A stretch of 64,000 nt of DNA, taken from contig NZ_CP083455.1 of assembly GCF_020229735.1 (NCBI RefSeq), positions 2,631,001-2,695,000 of the forward strand, given 5' to 3'. Below the pieces are notes generated by a model. That model had not been told where the DNA came from, made no database searches, and saw nothing but the letters and a program-made list of their open reading frames with translations. How positions within the stretch are numbered: the first letter of the stretch is position 1; each line of letters begins with the position of its first letter. The DNA comes from Deinococcus taeanensis. GTDB lineage: Bacteria > Deinococcota > Deinococci > Deinococcales > Deinococcaceae. This document shows positions 7,129 through 16,250 of the stretch, in pieces. The translations under genes were made by a program, and so were the position numbers.

Positions 7129-9230
7129 GGCGCGCGGCGCTGCTGACCCTGCTGACCCTGGGCGGCCAGGCGGGCGCCACGGCCGTGCTGGAGGGCCGGA
7201 CGCTGCGGCTGGAGAACGGACCGCAGCTGGTGTGGCAGCGCACCCTGCCGGACACGCTGGGGCCGCTGACCGGGCCGCTGGAGGTCGGTGACGAGGTGCT
7301 GATCGGGGCGGGCCCGGCCGTGTTCACGCTGGGAGACGGGGGGGTCGTGACCGGCCGCGCGGACCTGCCCGGCCTGGTGTCGGCGCTGGACGCCTCCGGG
7401 GACGTGATCACAGCCGCGACCGAACTGGGCGGCGTGACCGAACGGTTCACCCTGACTGGCCGCGGCACCGGCCTGAGCGTGCAGGAGCGCGTGGTGCTGC
7501 CGCCCGATCCGGCCGTGACCGGGTGGCTGTCCGACGCGGCCGACCGCGTGCCCGCCGGTGAGGTGCGCGCCGCAGCCCAGGCCGATCCGCTCAACCCGTT
7601 CCTGGCCGTCCGGGAGGCGCAGGCGCAGCGGGACCCGTACCTGGCGCTGAGCACGGTGCGGCGCGCGCTGAACGGCACGCTGCCGTTCCCGGCGTGGGTG
7701 CAGCTGGCTGCCCGCCTGGACCGCGCGGGGTTTCCGTCCGCGGCGGATCTGGCACTCGACCGTGCGCGGCGGGACGCCGCGGCGCGCGGCGTGGACCCGG
7801 AGATCATGGTGAGCCGCACGGCGCTGAGCGCGTACGGAAACCCCGCCGGGTACGTGGGCACGCTGCTGGATCAGAATCGCCTGGAGCGCGCCGGCGTGTG
7901 GATGACGTACCTGCGCGACCTGCACCCCCGCTTTGAGGGCGGCCCCGCCCTGTACGAACGCTACGCGCAGGCGCTCGAAGCGCAGGGCCGTGAGGGAGAG
8001 GCGGGCGAGTGGCGGCAGTTCGCGCAGTCCCTGCGTGCCGGCACGCTGTACAACCTCGGCCCGCAGGGCCTGGGCGCCGTGCGGGACGCGGCGCGGCTGG
8101 CGGCGCTGGCGCTGGCGCTGAGTCTGCTCGCGGCGCTCCTGGCGCTGAGCGTGCGCGCCTGGGGCGCACAGGGTGAGGACACCCGGGCGCTGGGCGGCCG
8201 CTACCGGTCCTGGGCGCGGCGCCCGGTGTCACGCGCGCGGCGGGTGTTCGTGGCGTACGCCACGCCCAGCGAGCGGCTCACCATGACCCTGCTGGCCGCG
8301 GCGCTGCTGGCCACGCTGGGCGGACTGCACTGGGCGAACGTGGCGCAGGCGCAGCTGCGCTCCCCGGCCCTGGCAAGCGGCACCTACGGCGGCGGCTGGG
8401 GGAACGCGCAGCTGGACGACCTGAACCTGCGCCCCGGGCCGGACGCAGCGGTGCTGACCGGGCTGGCCGCGCAGCTGGACGGCGAGGACAGCCTGGCGCG
8501 CGAGCGCTACACCCGGGCGCTGCCGGACGCCTGCGCGCGCAACAACCTGGGTGTGATCGCGCAGCGCCGCGGCGACACGCCGCAGGCCCGTGACCTGTTC
8601 CGCGCGGCGCTCGCCGACCGTCCGGACCTGATGGCCGCGGCCTTCAACCTGGGCCTGAATCCGGTGGCGCCGGAAGCGGCGTTTCAGCGGGCGTTCCGGC
8701 CCGGGGAGGCGCGGCTGTGCTACCCGGATCAGCGCAGCCTGACGCGCGCGGCCACCGGGGATCTGAGCGTAACGCTGCGCGGCGCGCTGGGCGACCCGCT
8801 GCGCCTGCTGGACGGCTCGGCGGCCGGATCGGCGCGCCTGGGGCTGGCCCTGCTGGCCGCCGCGGGCCTGAGTGCGCTGCTGGTCCTGTCGCTGCTGCTG
8901 CCCCGCACGCCGCTGCCGCTGCGCCGCGCGCGGCCCGTGGGCTTCCGCGTGCTGGGGCTGCTGCTGCCCGGGTCCACGCTGCTGGATTCCCCGTGGGGCG
9001 GGGTGCTGCTGGGCAGCTGGGCGGCGCTGGTGGCCGCGCTGAGTCCGGCGACGGGCCTGCTGGTGTTCCCGCAGCTGCCCGCGCTGGTGGGCGCCGCTCC
9101 GCGCGGGTCGCTGGTGGCCGCGCTGGTGCTCACGTACGTGTTGAACACCGCGGCGTTCGTGACTGCAGAGGTCCGTCACGCGCGCCGCTTGCGGCAGGAG
9201 CGGCAGGGCGACGCCGAGCAGCCGGTCTGA
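7125..9230 (+). CDS. Exported/membrane TPR-containing protein of unknown function
   Basis: 701 residues from GTG 7125, which overlaps the upstream stop as GTGA. The N-terminus (RRAALLTLLTLGGQAGATA) looks like a signal peptide. An extracytoplasmic part of about 300 residues follows, with beta-rich repeats and helical repeats. Hydrophobic segments follow at about 323-346 and 384-406, a TPR-like helical stretch at about 430-530 (RERYTRALPDACARNNLGVI, AQARDLFRAALADRPDLMAA type), and further membrane segments at about 571-594, 605-660 and 666-689. No catalytic motif is visible. The coupling to a PlsY-like protein suggests a role in the envelope or in lipid metabolism, but this is inference. Confidence 0.72.
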   Translation: MRRAALLTLLTLGGQAGATAVLEGRTLRLENGPQLVWQRTLPDTLGPLTGPLEVGDEVLIGAGPAVFTLGDGGVVTGRADLPGLVSALDASGDVITAATELGGVTERFTLTGRGTGLSVQERVVLPPDPAVTGWLSDAADRVPAGEVRAAAQADPLNPFLAVREAQAQRDPYLALSTVRRALNGTLPFPAWVQLAARLDRAGFPSAADLALDRARRDAAARGVDPEIMVSRTALSAYGNPAGYVGTLLDQNRLERAGVWMTYLRDLHPRFEGGPALYERYAQALEAQGREGEAGEWRQFAQSLRAGTLYNLGPQGLGAVRDAARLAALALALSLLAALLALSVRAWGAQGEDTRALGGRYRSWARRPVSRARRVFVAYATPSERLTMTLLAAALLATLGGLHWANVAQAQLRSPALASGTYGGGWGNAQLDDLNLRPGPDAAVLTGLAAQLDGEDSLARERYTRALPDACARNNLGVIAQRRGDTPQARDLFRAALADRPDLMAAAFNLGLNPVAPEAAFQRAFRPGEARLCYPDQRSLTRAATGDLSVTLRGALGDPLRLLDGSAAGSARLGLALLAAAGLSALLVLSLLLPRTPLPLRRARPVGFRVLGLLLPGSTLLDSPWGGVLLGSWAALVAALSPATGLLVFPQLPALVGAAPRGSLVAALVLTYVLNTAAFVTAEVRHARRLRQERQGDAEQPV

Positions 9231-9282
9231 GGTGAGGGCCGCCGTACGGTGTGACCACGCGCGGGACTGCTAGCCTGCCGGC

Positions 9283-9852
9283 ATGAGGCTGGTGGTGGGG
9301 GTTTCGGGCGGCAGCGGCATGCCGTACGCGCACGCGGCGCTCGTGGCGCTGCGTGAACTGAACGTGGAGACGCACCTGATCGTGAGCAGCGGCGCCAAAC
9401 GCGTGATGAGCGCCGAGGGCGCCGGGCCGCAGCTGCCAGACCTGACGGCGCTGGCGGCGCGCGTGCATGACGACCGCGACCTGGCGGCCAGCGTGGCGAG
9501 CGGCTCGTTCCGCACCGACGGCATGCTGGTGATTCCGTGCAGCGCCGGCACCCTGGCGAAGGTCGCGCAGGGCTTCGCGGATAACCTCGTGGCGCGCGCC
9601 GCGCACGTGACCCTCAAGGAGCGCCGGCCGCTGGTACTGGTGGTGCGAGAGGACCCGCTGCCCCGTCCGATGCTGCTGAACATGCTGGCCGCCCATGACG
9701 CCGGCGCCACCGTGATGACCGCCAGCCCGGGCTTCTACCACGCGCCGCGGGACGTGGGAGAACTGCTGCATTTCGTCACGGCCCGCGTGCTGGATCAGTT
9801 CCGGCTGGATGTGCCAGGCTTCCGCCGCTGGCGGGAGGAGGGTGAAGGGTGA
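9283..9852 (+). CDS. ubiX: UbiX-type flavin prenyltransferase
   Basis: Makes prenylated FMN, the cofactor of UbiD decarboxylases, from FMN and dimethylallyl phosphate. It has 189 residues, normal length. Signatures are the FMN loop VVGVSGGSGMPYAHAAL at the N-terminus, SGSFRTDGMLVIPCSAGTLAK, the ARAAHVTLKERRPLVLVVRE stretch, and the C-terminal ASPGFYH. A leaderless promoter TAGCCT (9271-9276) stands 6 nt before ATG 9283. The 3' end overlaps ispD by four bases, so it shares an operon with ispD-ispE, which supply the isoprenoid precursor that UbiX needs. No ubiD is in the window. Confidence 0.93.
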   Translation: MRLVVGVSGGSGMPYAHAALVALRELNVETHLIVSSGAKRVMSAEGAGPQLPDLTALAARVHDDRDLAASVASGSFRTDGMLVIPCSAGTLAKVAQGFADNLVARAAHVTLKERRPLVLVVREDPLPRPMLLNMLAAHDAGATVMTASPGFYHAPRDVGELLHFVTARVLDQFRLDVPGFRRWREEGEG

Positions 9853-10502
9853 GGGTCGCGGCACTGATTCCGGCGGCGGGAGCGGGCACGCGGCTGGGCC
9901 TGGGCCCGAAGGCGTTTGTGGAGGTCGCCGGGCGCAGCCTGCTGGGCCGCAGCGCAGCGGCGCTCGTGCCGCATGTGGATGAGGTGCTTGTGGCGCTGCC
10001 GGCTGGGCTGCGCCTGCCGGACGACGTGCCGGCCCGTGCCGTCACGGGCGGAGCCACGCGGCAGGCGTCCGTGCGGGCGCTGCTGCAGGCCACGGAGGCG
10101 GACGTGGTGCTCGTGCATGACGCGGCGCGGCCTTTCCTGCCGGGCGGAGTGGTGCAGGCCGTGATTGCCGCCGCCGCTGAGGTGGGCGCAGCGACGGCGG
10201 CGCTCCCGGTGGCCGATACGCTGGTCCGCGCCCACGGGGCGGCCTGGGGGCACCTCACGCCGCGTGAGGGCCTGTGGGCCGTGCAGACGCCGCAGGGTTT
10301 CCGGCGGGCGGCGCTGCTCGCGGCGCACGAGGCGGCCCTCGCCGACGACTTCGCCGCGACGGACGACGCGGGCCTGATCGCCCGCGCGGGCGGAGAGGTG
10401 CGCCTGGTGCCGGGGGACGCCCGCCTGTTCAAGGTGACCACGCCCGGCGACCTGCATCTCGCCCGGGCCCTGGCCCCGGTATGGGATGCTGGGGCGTCAT
10501 GA
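9849..10502 (+). CDS. ispD: 2-C-methyl-D-erythritol 4-phosphate cytidylyltransferase
   Basis: MEP-pathway enzyme that forms CDP-ME from MEP and CTP. It has 217 residues. The N-terminal CTP-binding signature AALIPAAGAGTRLGLGPKAF is clear, followed by GGATRQASVRALL, the VHDAARPFLP motif, and the C-terminal TDDAGLIARAGGEVRLVPGD and FKVTTPGDLHLA. The start is GTG 9849, which overlaps the ubiX stop (GTGA); the 3' end overlaps ispE (ATGA). This tight coupling gives a ubiX-ispD-ispE unit. Confidence 0.95.
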   Translation: MRVAALIPAAGAGTRLGLGPKAFVEVAGRSLLGRSAAALVPHVDEVLVALPAGLRLPDDVPARAVTGGATRQASVRALLQATEADVVLVHDAARPFLPGGVVQAVIAAAAEVGAATAALPVADTLVRAHGAAWGHLTPREGLWAVQTPQGFRRAALLAAHEAALADDFAATDDAGLIARAGGEVRLVPGDARLFKVTTPGDLHLARALAPVWDAGAS

Positions 10503-11341
10503 CCGCGCCTTCTTCCGTGACGTACTTCGCGCCGGCCAAGGTGAACCTGGGCCTCAGCGTCCGCGACCTGCGCTCGGACGGGTACCACGAACTGCACTCA
10601 CTGATGGTGCCGCTGAACGTCGGTGATGACCTGGAGATCGCCCCGGCCGGCACCCTCAGCCTGAGGGTGGAGGGCGCCGCCCTGCCCACCGACGAACGCA
10701 ACCTGGTGTTCCGCGCCGCGCGCGCGTACCTGGACGCCGCCGGCGTGGCGGGGGGCGCGGCCATCACCCTGCACAAGCGCCTGCCGCTGGCCTCCGGGCT
10801 GGGCGGGGGCAGCAGCGACGCCGCCACCACCCTGATGGCCCTGGCGCGCCTGTACCCGGCGGGCGTGGATCTGCCGGCGCTGGCCCTGCAACTGGGCGCG
10901 GACGTGCCGTTCTTTCTGCTGGGCCGCGCGGCGCTGGCCGCCGGGGTGGGGGAGGTGCTCTCCCCTACCCCGGTGCCGCGCGTGGCGCTGGTGCTGCTGA
11001 ACCCAGGGGTGCCGGTCAGCGCCGGCGACGCCTACGCCTGGCTGGACGCCGAGGAGACCTTCACGCCCGCGCTGGACGTGGAGGGCATCCTGGCGGCCCT
11101 CACGAACGGTCGGCCGGTGCCGTACCTGAACGCCCTGCAGGGTCCGGTCGCGGCCCGGCACGCGCCGATCCGGGCGGCCCTCGCGGCGCTGGAGGCGGCG
11201 GGGCTGCACTCGCCGCTGATGAGCGGGTCGGGCAGCACGTGCTTCGCCGTGGCGCGCCACGCGGCGCACGCCGAGGAGGTCGCGCACGCGCTCGCGCGGC
11301 GCTTTCCGGACTGGTGGGTGAGCGCCGCCCAGACGCTCTGA
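10499..11341 (+). CDS. ispE: 4-diphosphocytidyl-2-C-methyl-D-erythritol kinase
   Basis: GHMP kinase that phosphorylates CDP-ME, the step after IspD in the MEP pathway. It has 280 residues from ATG 10499, which overlaps the ispD stop. Motifs: FAPAKVNLGLSV at the N-terminus, the ATP-binding loop LPLASGLGGGSSDAATTL, GADVPFFLLGRAAL, and the C-terminal GSGSTCFAV. The family's catalytic Lys and Asp positions are conserved (AKVNL, ADVPF). It is the last gene of the operon. Confidence 0.95.
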   Translation: MTAPSSVTYFAPAKVNLGLSVRDLRSDGYHELHSLMVPLNVGDDLEIAPAGTLSLRVEGAALPTDERNLVFRAARAYLDAAGVAGGAAITLHKRLPLASGLGGGSSDAATTLMALARLYPAGVDLPALALQLGADVPFFLLGRAALAAGVGEVLSPTPVPRVALVLLNPGVPVSAGDAYAWLDAEETFTPALDVEGILAALTNGRPVPYLNALQGPVAARHAPIRAALAALEAAGLHSPLMSGSGSTCFAVARHAAHAEEVAHALARRFPDWWVSAAQTL

Positions 11342-11521
11342 ACGCTTGGCCCCTCTGAACGCCTGGACACGCTGAGCCCATGCCCCACCTGAAGGCGTGA
11401 ATGCAACCGGGGGCCTTCGCGGCGGTCTTGAGGTTCCGGGTCGTAAGGGCGGGGTAAGGGGGCAGGCCGTAGCGTGGGGGTCAAGGCCGCGCTTTTCGGC
11501 GCGGCGTGAGGAGCCCTGCGC

Positions 11522-11902
11522 ATGACCCTTCATGACCCTCCGCCCATCCTGACCACGCCGCCTGCCCTCACTGTGCCCTGCGCGCCGTTCGAGCGGGTCA
11601 GCAGCCTGCCGCAGCGGCACACGCTGCCCGGCGCGGAACTGCTGGTGTTTCAGTTCACGAACGGGTACGGCGCGGCCGTGACGCGTCAGCTGTCACGGCC
11701 CGAGGACAGCGCCTTTGAGTTCTGTGTGCTTGACTGCATGGGCGCCGCGCCGCAGCCGTGCTTCACCACGCCGGTCGCCGCGTCGTTCCTGTCCGGGCTG
11801 TCGCACGACGGCGCGCAGGGCCTGCTGATGCTCACCGAGCGCCTGCCGCTGCACCCTCTGCGCGCCCAGGCCAATGCCGTTCTCAGTGACGAGGACTTCT
11901 AA
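11522..11902 (+). CDS. Hypothetical protein (126 aa)
   Basis: A 126-residue soluble protein that I do not recognise. It begins with a proline-rich stretch (DPPPILTTPPALT) and continues with a mixed alpha/beta-looking region containing ELLVFQFTNGYGAAVTRQLS and FEFCVLDCMG. Four cysteines are present, none in a metal-binding spacing. The start ATG 11522 has a GAGGAG Shine-Dalgarno 8 nt upstream. It stands alone between ispE and the acylase gene. Confidence 0.6.
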   Translation: MTLHDPPPILTTPPALTVPCAPFERVSSLPQRHTLPGAELLVFQFTNGYGAAVTRQLSRPEDSAFEFCVLDCMGAAPQPCFTTPVAASFLSGLSHDGAQGLLMLTERLPLHPLRAQANAVLSDEDF

Positions 11903-12035
11903 CCTCCGCTGAGCTGGGGAGGCCCGCGCCCGCGCAGCCCGAGGCGGCAGCGGGCGGGTCAGGGCCGCTCCCCTGCCCCCGGTGGGGGCGCCGGGCCTGC
12001 CGGCTGGCGCTCTGGGGCTATGCTGCGCGCGTCAC

Positions 12036-14438
12036 ATGAACACAACACCGGGAAGCAGGCCGCCGCGGCGGCGCAGGTCGTGGGCGCGCCGGGCGGCCGG
12101 CGCGGCGCTGGGGGCACTGCTGGTTCTGGGCGCGGCGGGCGGCGGGGGGTACGCGTGGCTGCGCGTCACGTCCGAACCGCAGCGTGGGGGGACTGTCCGC
12201 CTCGCGGGCCTGTCCGGCCGGGTGCAGGTGACGCGGGACGCGTGGGGCGTGCCGCACATTCGCGCGCAGTCGGATGAGGACGCCGTGTTCGCGCTGGGGT
12301 TCGTGCACTGGCAGGACCGGGCGTGGCAGATGGACTTTCAGCGGCGGGTCGCGCAGGGGCGCCTTGCGGAGGTGCTGGGCGAGGCGGCCCTGCCGCAGGA
12401 CCGGTTTCTGCGCACCTGGGGGTTCCAGCGGGCGGCGCGCGCCGCACTCCCCGCGCTGGGTGAGCGCTCACGCCGCCTGATCCGGGCGTACACGGCGGGC
12501 GTGAATGCCGCGCAGGCGCGCGGGCGGACGGCACTGGAGTTCCGCATTCTGGGCTACACGCCGGAGGCGTGGCAGGACGTGGACAGCCTGTCGTGGAGCA
12601 AACTGATGGCCTTCGACCTGGGCGGCAACTACGACAAGGAAGTGCTGAACGCCCGTGTGGTCCGCCGCCTGGGCAGCACAGGACTGGATCAGGTGACGGC
12701 CCCGTACCCGCAGGGGGCGCCCACGGTCCTCAGTCCGGATGAGGTGGGGCGCCAGCGCCCCGCAGGGCCGGCGGCCACGTCGGTCACGCCGGCCCTGCCG
12801 GACGCCACCGTGACGGCCCTGCGGGCGCATCTGCGCGCTGCGGAGGCCCTGGGGATGCAGCAGGTGCCCGGCAAGGGCAGCAACAACTGGGTGATTGCCG
12901 GGCAGCGCACCAGGAGTGGGAAACCGATCCTGGCGGACGACCCGCACCTCGCGCTGACCGCCCCGATGCTGTGGTACCTCGCGGACGTTCAGGGCGGCAC
13001 CCTGAAGGCCATCGGCGCGAGTATTCCGGGCCTGCCAGCCATCGTGATCGGCCGCAACGAACGGGTGGCGTGGGGCGTCACGAACGTGAACCCGGACGTG
13101 CAGGACCTGTACGTGGAGCCGGCAGGAACCCCACTGACCGAACGCACCGAGGTGATCCGCGTCAAAGGCCAGCCGGACGTGACCCTGACGGTCCGGGAAG
13201 CGCCGCACGGCCCGGTCATCAGTGACGCCGGCGCCGGTGACCTCGGGCCGCGCGTGGCCCTGAAGTGGACGGCGCTGCAACCCGCAGACACCACCATGGA
13301 CGCCTTTATCGACCTGAACTACGCGCGCAACTGGGCAGAGTTCACCCAGGCCCTCTCCCGTTACGTGGCGCCCAGTCAGAACTTTGTGTACGCCGATGTG
13401 GAGGGAAACACCGGGTACTACGCGCCGGGCCGCGTGCCCATCCGGCAGGGCTGGGACGGCAGTCTGCCGGTGCCTGGCGACGGCACCCGCGAGTGGCAGG
13501 GCTTCGTGCCGTTCGCGCAGCTGCCCCACACCCTCAATCCTGCGGACGGTCTGGTGGTGACCGCGAACAACCCGGTGCTGCCCCGGGGCACTGCCACCGC
13601 GCTGGCCAACACCCGCAACTGGGCCGAACCGTACCGCGCGCAGCGCATCACGCAGCTGCTGACTGCCCGGCCGAAGCTGAGCGTGCAGGACGTGAAGGCC
13701 GCCCAGCTCGACACCCTGAGTCTCGTGTGGCGGGACTTCCGGGGCACCCTGCTGGGCACCACGCCCGGCAGCAGTGCGGCGCGGCAGGCCCTGACGCAGC
13801 TGAGCCGCTGGGACGGCCGCGTGACGGTCAGGAGTACCCCTGCCCTGATCTTCGAGGCGTGGCTGATGAAGCTTCAGGACATGGCGCGGGACGAACTGGG
13901 CGACAGCACCACCATGAACAGCCTGTCCGTGCTGAACCAGCTGCGCGGCGGCGGGGAACTGTGCGCCGATCACGGCCAGGGCAACTGCGCCTCACTGCTC
14001 ACCAACACGCTCGACAGTGCACTCCGTGACCTGCAGGTCCGGCTGGGCCCCGACATGACGCACTGGACCTACGGGCAGCTGCACCAGGTGGCCAGCGCCC
14101 ACCGCGCCTTCGGGAAGGTGCGGGCCCTGGCGTGGCTGTTCAACCACCGCGCCCCCACACCGGGCGGCACGAACACCGTGAACGTCGCCCGGCCCGAGCA
14201 CGAGACGTTCCAGCAGACACACGGCCCCAGCTACCGCCAGATTGTGGATCTCAGCGACCCTGACCGCAGTCTGTACATCGGCAGTCTCGGACAGGCCGGC
14301 AGTCCCCTCGCGCCGCACGCCAGCGATCAGATGCCCCGCTGGATTGCCGGGGAGTACCTTCCCATGAGCACCCGCGCGGACGACTGGGGCCGCACGCGGA
14401 CCCTGACCCTCCAGCCTGACGGCGCCCCGCAACGGTAA
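12036..14438 (+). CDS. Penicillin acylase family (Ntn-hydrolase) protein
   Basis: Exported or membrane-anchored N-terminal-nucleophile amidase of 800 residues. Residues 12-40 (PRRRRSWARRAAGAALGALL...) form a twin-arginine-like, hydrophobic N-terminus. The alpha subunit spans about 60-281, with DAWGVPHIRAQSDEDAVFALG and HWQDRAWQMDFQRR. Autocleavage is predicted between Gly281 and Ser282 in VPGKGSNNWVIAG, making Ser282 the nucleophile of the beta subunit. NVNPDVQDLYVE and ANNPVLP are further family marks. Members cleave penicillins, acyl-homoserine lactones or other acylated amines; the substrate cannot be read from the sequence. The start ATG 12036 follows TATGCT by 11 nt. Confidence 0.9.
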   Translation: MNTTPGSRPPRRRRSWARRAAGAALGALLVLGAAGGGGYAWLRVTSEPQRGGTVRLAGLSGRVQVTRDAWGVPHIRAQSDEDAVFALGFVHWQDRAWQMDFQRRVAQGRLAEVLGEAALPQDRFLRTWGFQRAARAALPALGERSRRLIRAYTAGVNAAQARGRTALEFRILGYTPEAWQDVDSLSWSKLMAFDLGGNYDKEVLNARVVRRLGSTGLDQVTAPYPQGAPTVLSPDEVGRQRPAGPAATSVTPALPDATVTALRAHLRAAEALGMQQVPGKGSNNWVIAGQRTRSGKPILADDPHLALTAPMLWYLADVQGGTLKAIGASIPGLPAIVIGRNERVAWGVTNVNPDVQDLYVEPAGTPLTERTEVIRVKGQPDVTLTVREAPHGPVISDAGAGDLGPRVALKWTALQPADTTMDAFIDLNYARNWAEFTQALSRYVAPSQNFVYADVEGNTGYYAPGRVPIRQGWDGSLPVPGDGTREWQGFVPFAQLPHTLNPADGLVVTANNPVLPRGTATALANTRNWAEPYRAQRITQLLTARPKLSVQDVKAAQLDTLSLVWRDFRGTLLGTTPGSSAARQALTQLSRWDGRVTVRSTPALIFEAWLMKLQDMARDELGDSTTMNSLSVLNQLRGGGELCADHGQGNCASLLTNTLDSALRDLQVRLGPDMTHWTYGQLHQVASAHRAFGKVRALAWLFNHRAPTPGGTNTVNVARPEHETFQQTHGPSYRQIVDLSDPDRSLYIGSLGQAGSPLAPHASDQMPRWIAGEYLPMSTRADDWGRTRTLTLQPDGAPQR

Positions 14439-14511
14439 CGCCCCGCGGGCCGGTGAGATCCAGGCAGGTTCCGGTGGCCCCCGCAGCGCTCTCAGTGGAT
14501 ACACTGCCGGT

Positions 14512-15108
14512 ATGGCCGAACCTCACCGCGTGCGCGACGCCCTGCGCTCCAGCATGACCGCCTGGGCGACCCTGACCGTCCGGGGGGACCAGGCCCACGT
14601 GGCCCTCGCCCCTGACCTTGACGTCCTCGCCTCGCAGCTTGACGCGATCGACCCCGGCTGGAGCCTCGGCTGGCACTGCGATCACCTTGACCCGCCGGTC
14701 GTCCGCGCGCGCCTGAGCGTGCTGGGTGCCACACGCGAGGGCCTCGCCACCGCGCACACCCTTCAGGACGCCAAGCTTGCTGCGCTGGCCGACCTTGCCC
14801 GCACGTATGGCGTGACGCCCAGCAGCGAGTCCCTGTGGGTTGAATACGACCCGGAGGACGGCGCGAACACCAGCGAACTGGAAACCGACGCGCCCGCCCC
14901 CCGGCCACTGAGCCGCCCCCTTCCCCCGGAGGCGCCCCGCGACCCCCAGATGGAAAAAGCCCGCCGCCACATTGAGGATCTGCTGGAGCAGCTGAAAGTG
15001 GCCGGCAAGGGCGGGGACGCCGCGCGCATCCTCATGCGCGGGTACGGCGAAACCCTTGAGGAAAGCCGCGCCATCTACAAGGAACTGCACTCCCTGCTGA
15101 AAACCTGA
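14512..15108 (+). CDS. DdrA/Rad52-superfamily-like protein (putative)
   Basis: 198 residues, soluble. The region 43-110 follows the order of Rad52/DdrA-type single-strand annealing proteins: LDAIDPGW (43-50), VVRARLSVLGATREGL (63-78), a helix AKLAALADLARTYGV (87-101) and a Trp (109). A variable acidic/proline linker (110-145) comes next, then a C-terminal helix pair ending EESRAIYKELHSLLK. DdrA of D. radiodurans protects 3' DNA ends and has the same general plan, as I recall it. The typical DALKRAA.FGIGRYLY motif is weak here. If correct, the role is ssDNA binding or annealing during repair. A leaderless promoter TACACT (14500-14505) precedes ATG 14512 by 6 nt. Other reading: a Deinococcus-specific protein of unknown function. 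Confidence 0.55.
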   Translation: MAEPHRVRDALRSSMTAWATLTVRGDQAHVALAPDLDVLASQLDAIDPGWSLGWHCDHLDPPVVRARLSVLGATREGLATAHTLQDAKLAALADLARTYGVTPSSESLWVEYDPEDGANTSELETDAPAPRPLSRPLPPEAPRDPQMEKARRHIEDLLEQLKVAGKGGDAARILMRGYGETLEESRAIYKELHSLLKT

Positions 15109-15163
15109 CCCCCGCCCGTCCTCCGGTCGCGCTGCCCGAGCAACTGCACTAGACTGAAACTCC

Positions 15164-15925
15164 ATGCGCAAGTTTCTGGCGTTCGGCGACGTTCACGCCG
15201 ACTTCGACACCCTCTGGGCGGCGTTGCGTGCATCCAGCTGCGCGGACGCCCAGGGACAACCCACCCTGCCCGTCCAGGCTGGCCTGTTTCAGGTCATTCT
15301 GATCGGGGATCTCGTTCACCCGAAGAACGAACACGACTACGCCCAGCTGACGGGCCTGCCCCGCTTCGATCACAGGAATCCCGACCACCTGTTTATTGCC
15401 GCGCGCGAGCAGATCCGTCACCTCGAGCGCCTTAAGGCGTACCAGGACGCCGCGCCGCACGCTGTGCACATCATCCTCGGCAACCACGACGACGCGGTCC
15501 TGAACACCAGTTACGTCCTGGGCACCAGTGGCGGCACCGTCCACACCGAATTTGACCCGGCGCACGGCGGCCTGCACCTGCCCGAGCATCTCGCCGCGTG
15601 GATGCGCCGCTTTCCGCGCGAACTCCGGGTGGGGACGGTGCAGTTCGCGCACGTCTCGCCTCTGCCCGCACACGCCTACTACGACGACCTGTTCTACGCC
15701 GACCACAGTCCCAAACGCTGGTTCCGCGAGTCACCCGAGTACGTCCGGATGGCCGGCCTGAGCTTCGGCGTGTACGGCCACACGCAGGTGGACGGCGGAA
15801 TCCTCCTCGACGAGGACCACCAGCTCGCCATGATCGACGCCCTGCACGCCCGCGAGTACCTCGAGCTGCTTATTGACCCGGGCGCCGACCAGCCCGTTCA
15901 CACGGTCCGCGCCGTTCCCTTCTGA
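15164..15925 (+). CDS. Metallophosphoesterase (calcineurin-like)
   Basis: Dinuclear-metal phosphoesterase of 253 residues. The five family blocks are visible: FGDVHAD (7-13), LIGDLVHP, ILGNHDDAV, VQFAHVSP, and YGHTQVDGG. The substrate is not predictable; members act on nucleotides, phosphoproteins or nucleic acids. The start ATG 15164 follows TAGACT (15150-15155) by 8 nt, consistent with a nearly leaderless mRNA. It is monocistronic, in front of the tRNA pair. Confidence 0.88.
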   Translation: MRKFLAFGDVHADFDTLWAALRASSCADAQGQPTLPVQAGLFQVILIGDLVHPKNEHDYAQLTGLPRFDHRNPDHLFIAAREQIRHLERLKAYQDAAPHAVHIILGNHDDAVLNTSYVLGTSGGTVHTEFDPAHGGLHLPEHLAAWMRRFPRELRVGTVQFAHVSPLPAHAYYDDLFYADHSPKRWFRESPEYVRMAGLSFGVYGHTQVDGGILLDEDHQLAMIDALHAREYLELLIDPGADQPVHTVRAVPF

Positions 15926-15936
15926 CTCCGGGCACG

Positions 15937-15965
15937 TTGACAAGCGTGAGGCGCACCGCTATCCT
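15937..15965 (+). promoter_or_regulatory. Promoter of the tRNA-Asp/tRNA-Phe unit
   Basis: A perfect TTGACA (15937-15942), 17-nt spacer and TATCCT (15960-15965). The predicted start near 15972 lies about 29 nt before the mature tRNA-Asp. Confidence 0.8.
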
Positions 15966-16000
15966 TAACCCCGCTGCTTTTGCAGCCCCCTTCAAGGCAC

Positions 16001-16078
<78 letters not shown>

Positions 16079-16081
16079 GAA

Positions 16082-16157
<76 letters not shown>

Positions 16158-16162
16158 AGAAC

Positions 16163-16194
16163 GCCCCCACCCCCGCGGTGGGGGCTGGCTTTTG
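16163..16194 (+). terminator. Terminator of the tRNA unit
   Basis: GCCCCCACC (16163-16171) pairs with GGTGGGGGC (16177-16185), followed by TGGCTTTTG. It separates the tRNA transcript from the que operon. Confidence 0.8.
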
Positions 16195-16207
16195 TGCCCT
16201 GGTGCTC

Positions 16208-16237
16208 TTGGCAGGAGCGGGGGCAGGTGACGATAAT
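16208..16237 (+). promoter_or_regulatory. Promoter of the queF-queD-queE-queC operon
   Basis: TTGGCA (16208-16213), 18-nt spacer, GATAAT (16232-16237). It lies just behind the tRNA terminator and gives a leader of about 110 nt before the queF ATG, long enough for the structured RNA at 16251-16346. Confidence 0.6.
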
Positions 16238-16250
16238 GGGCGGTTGAGGT

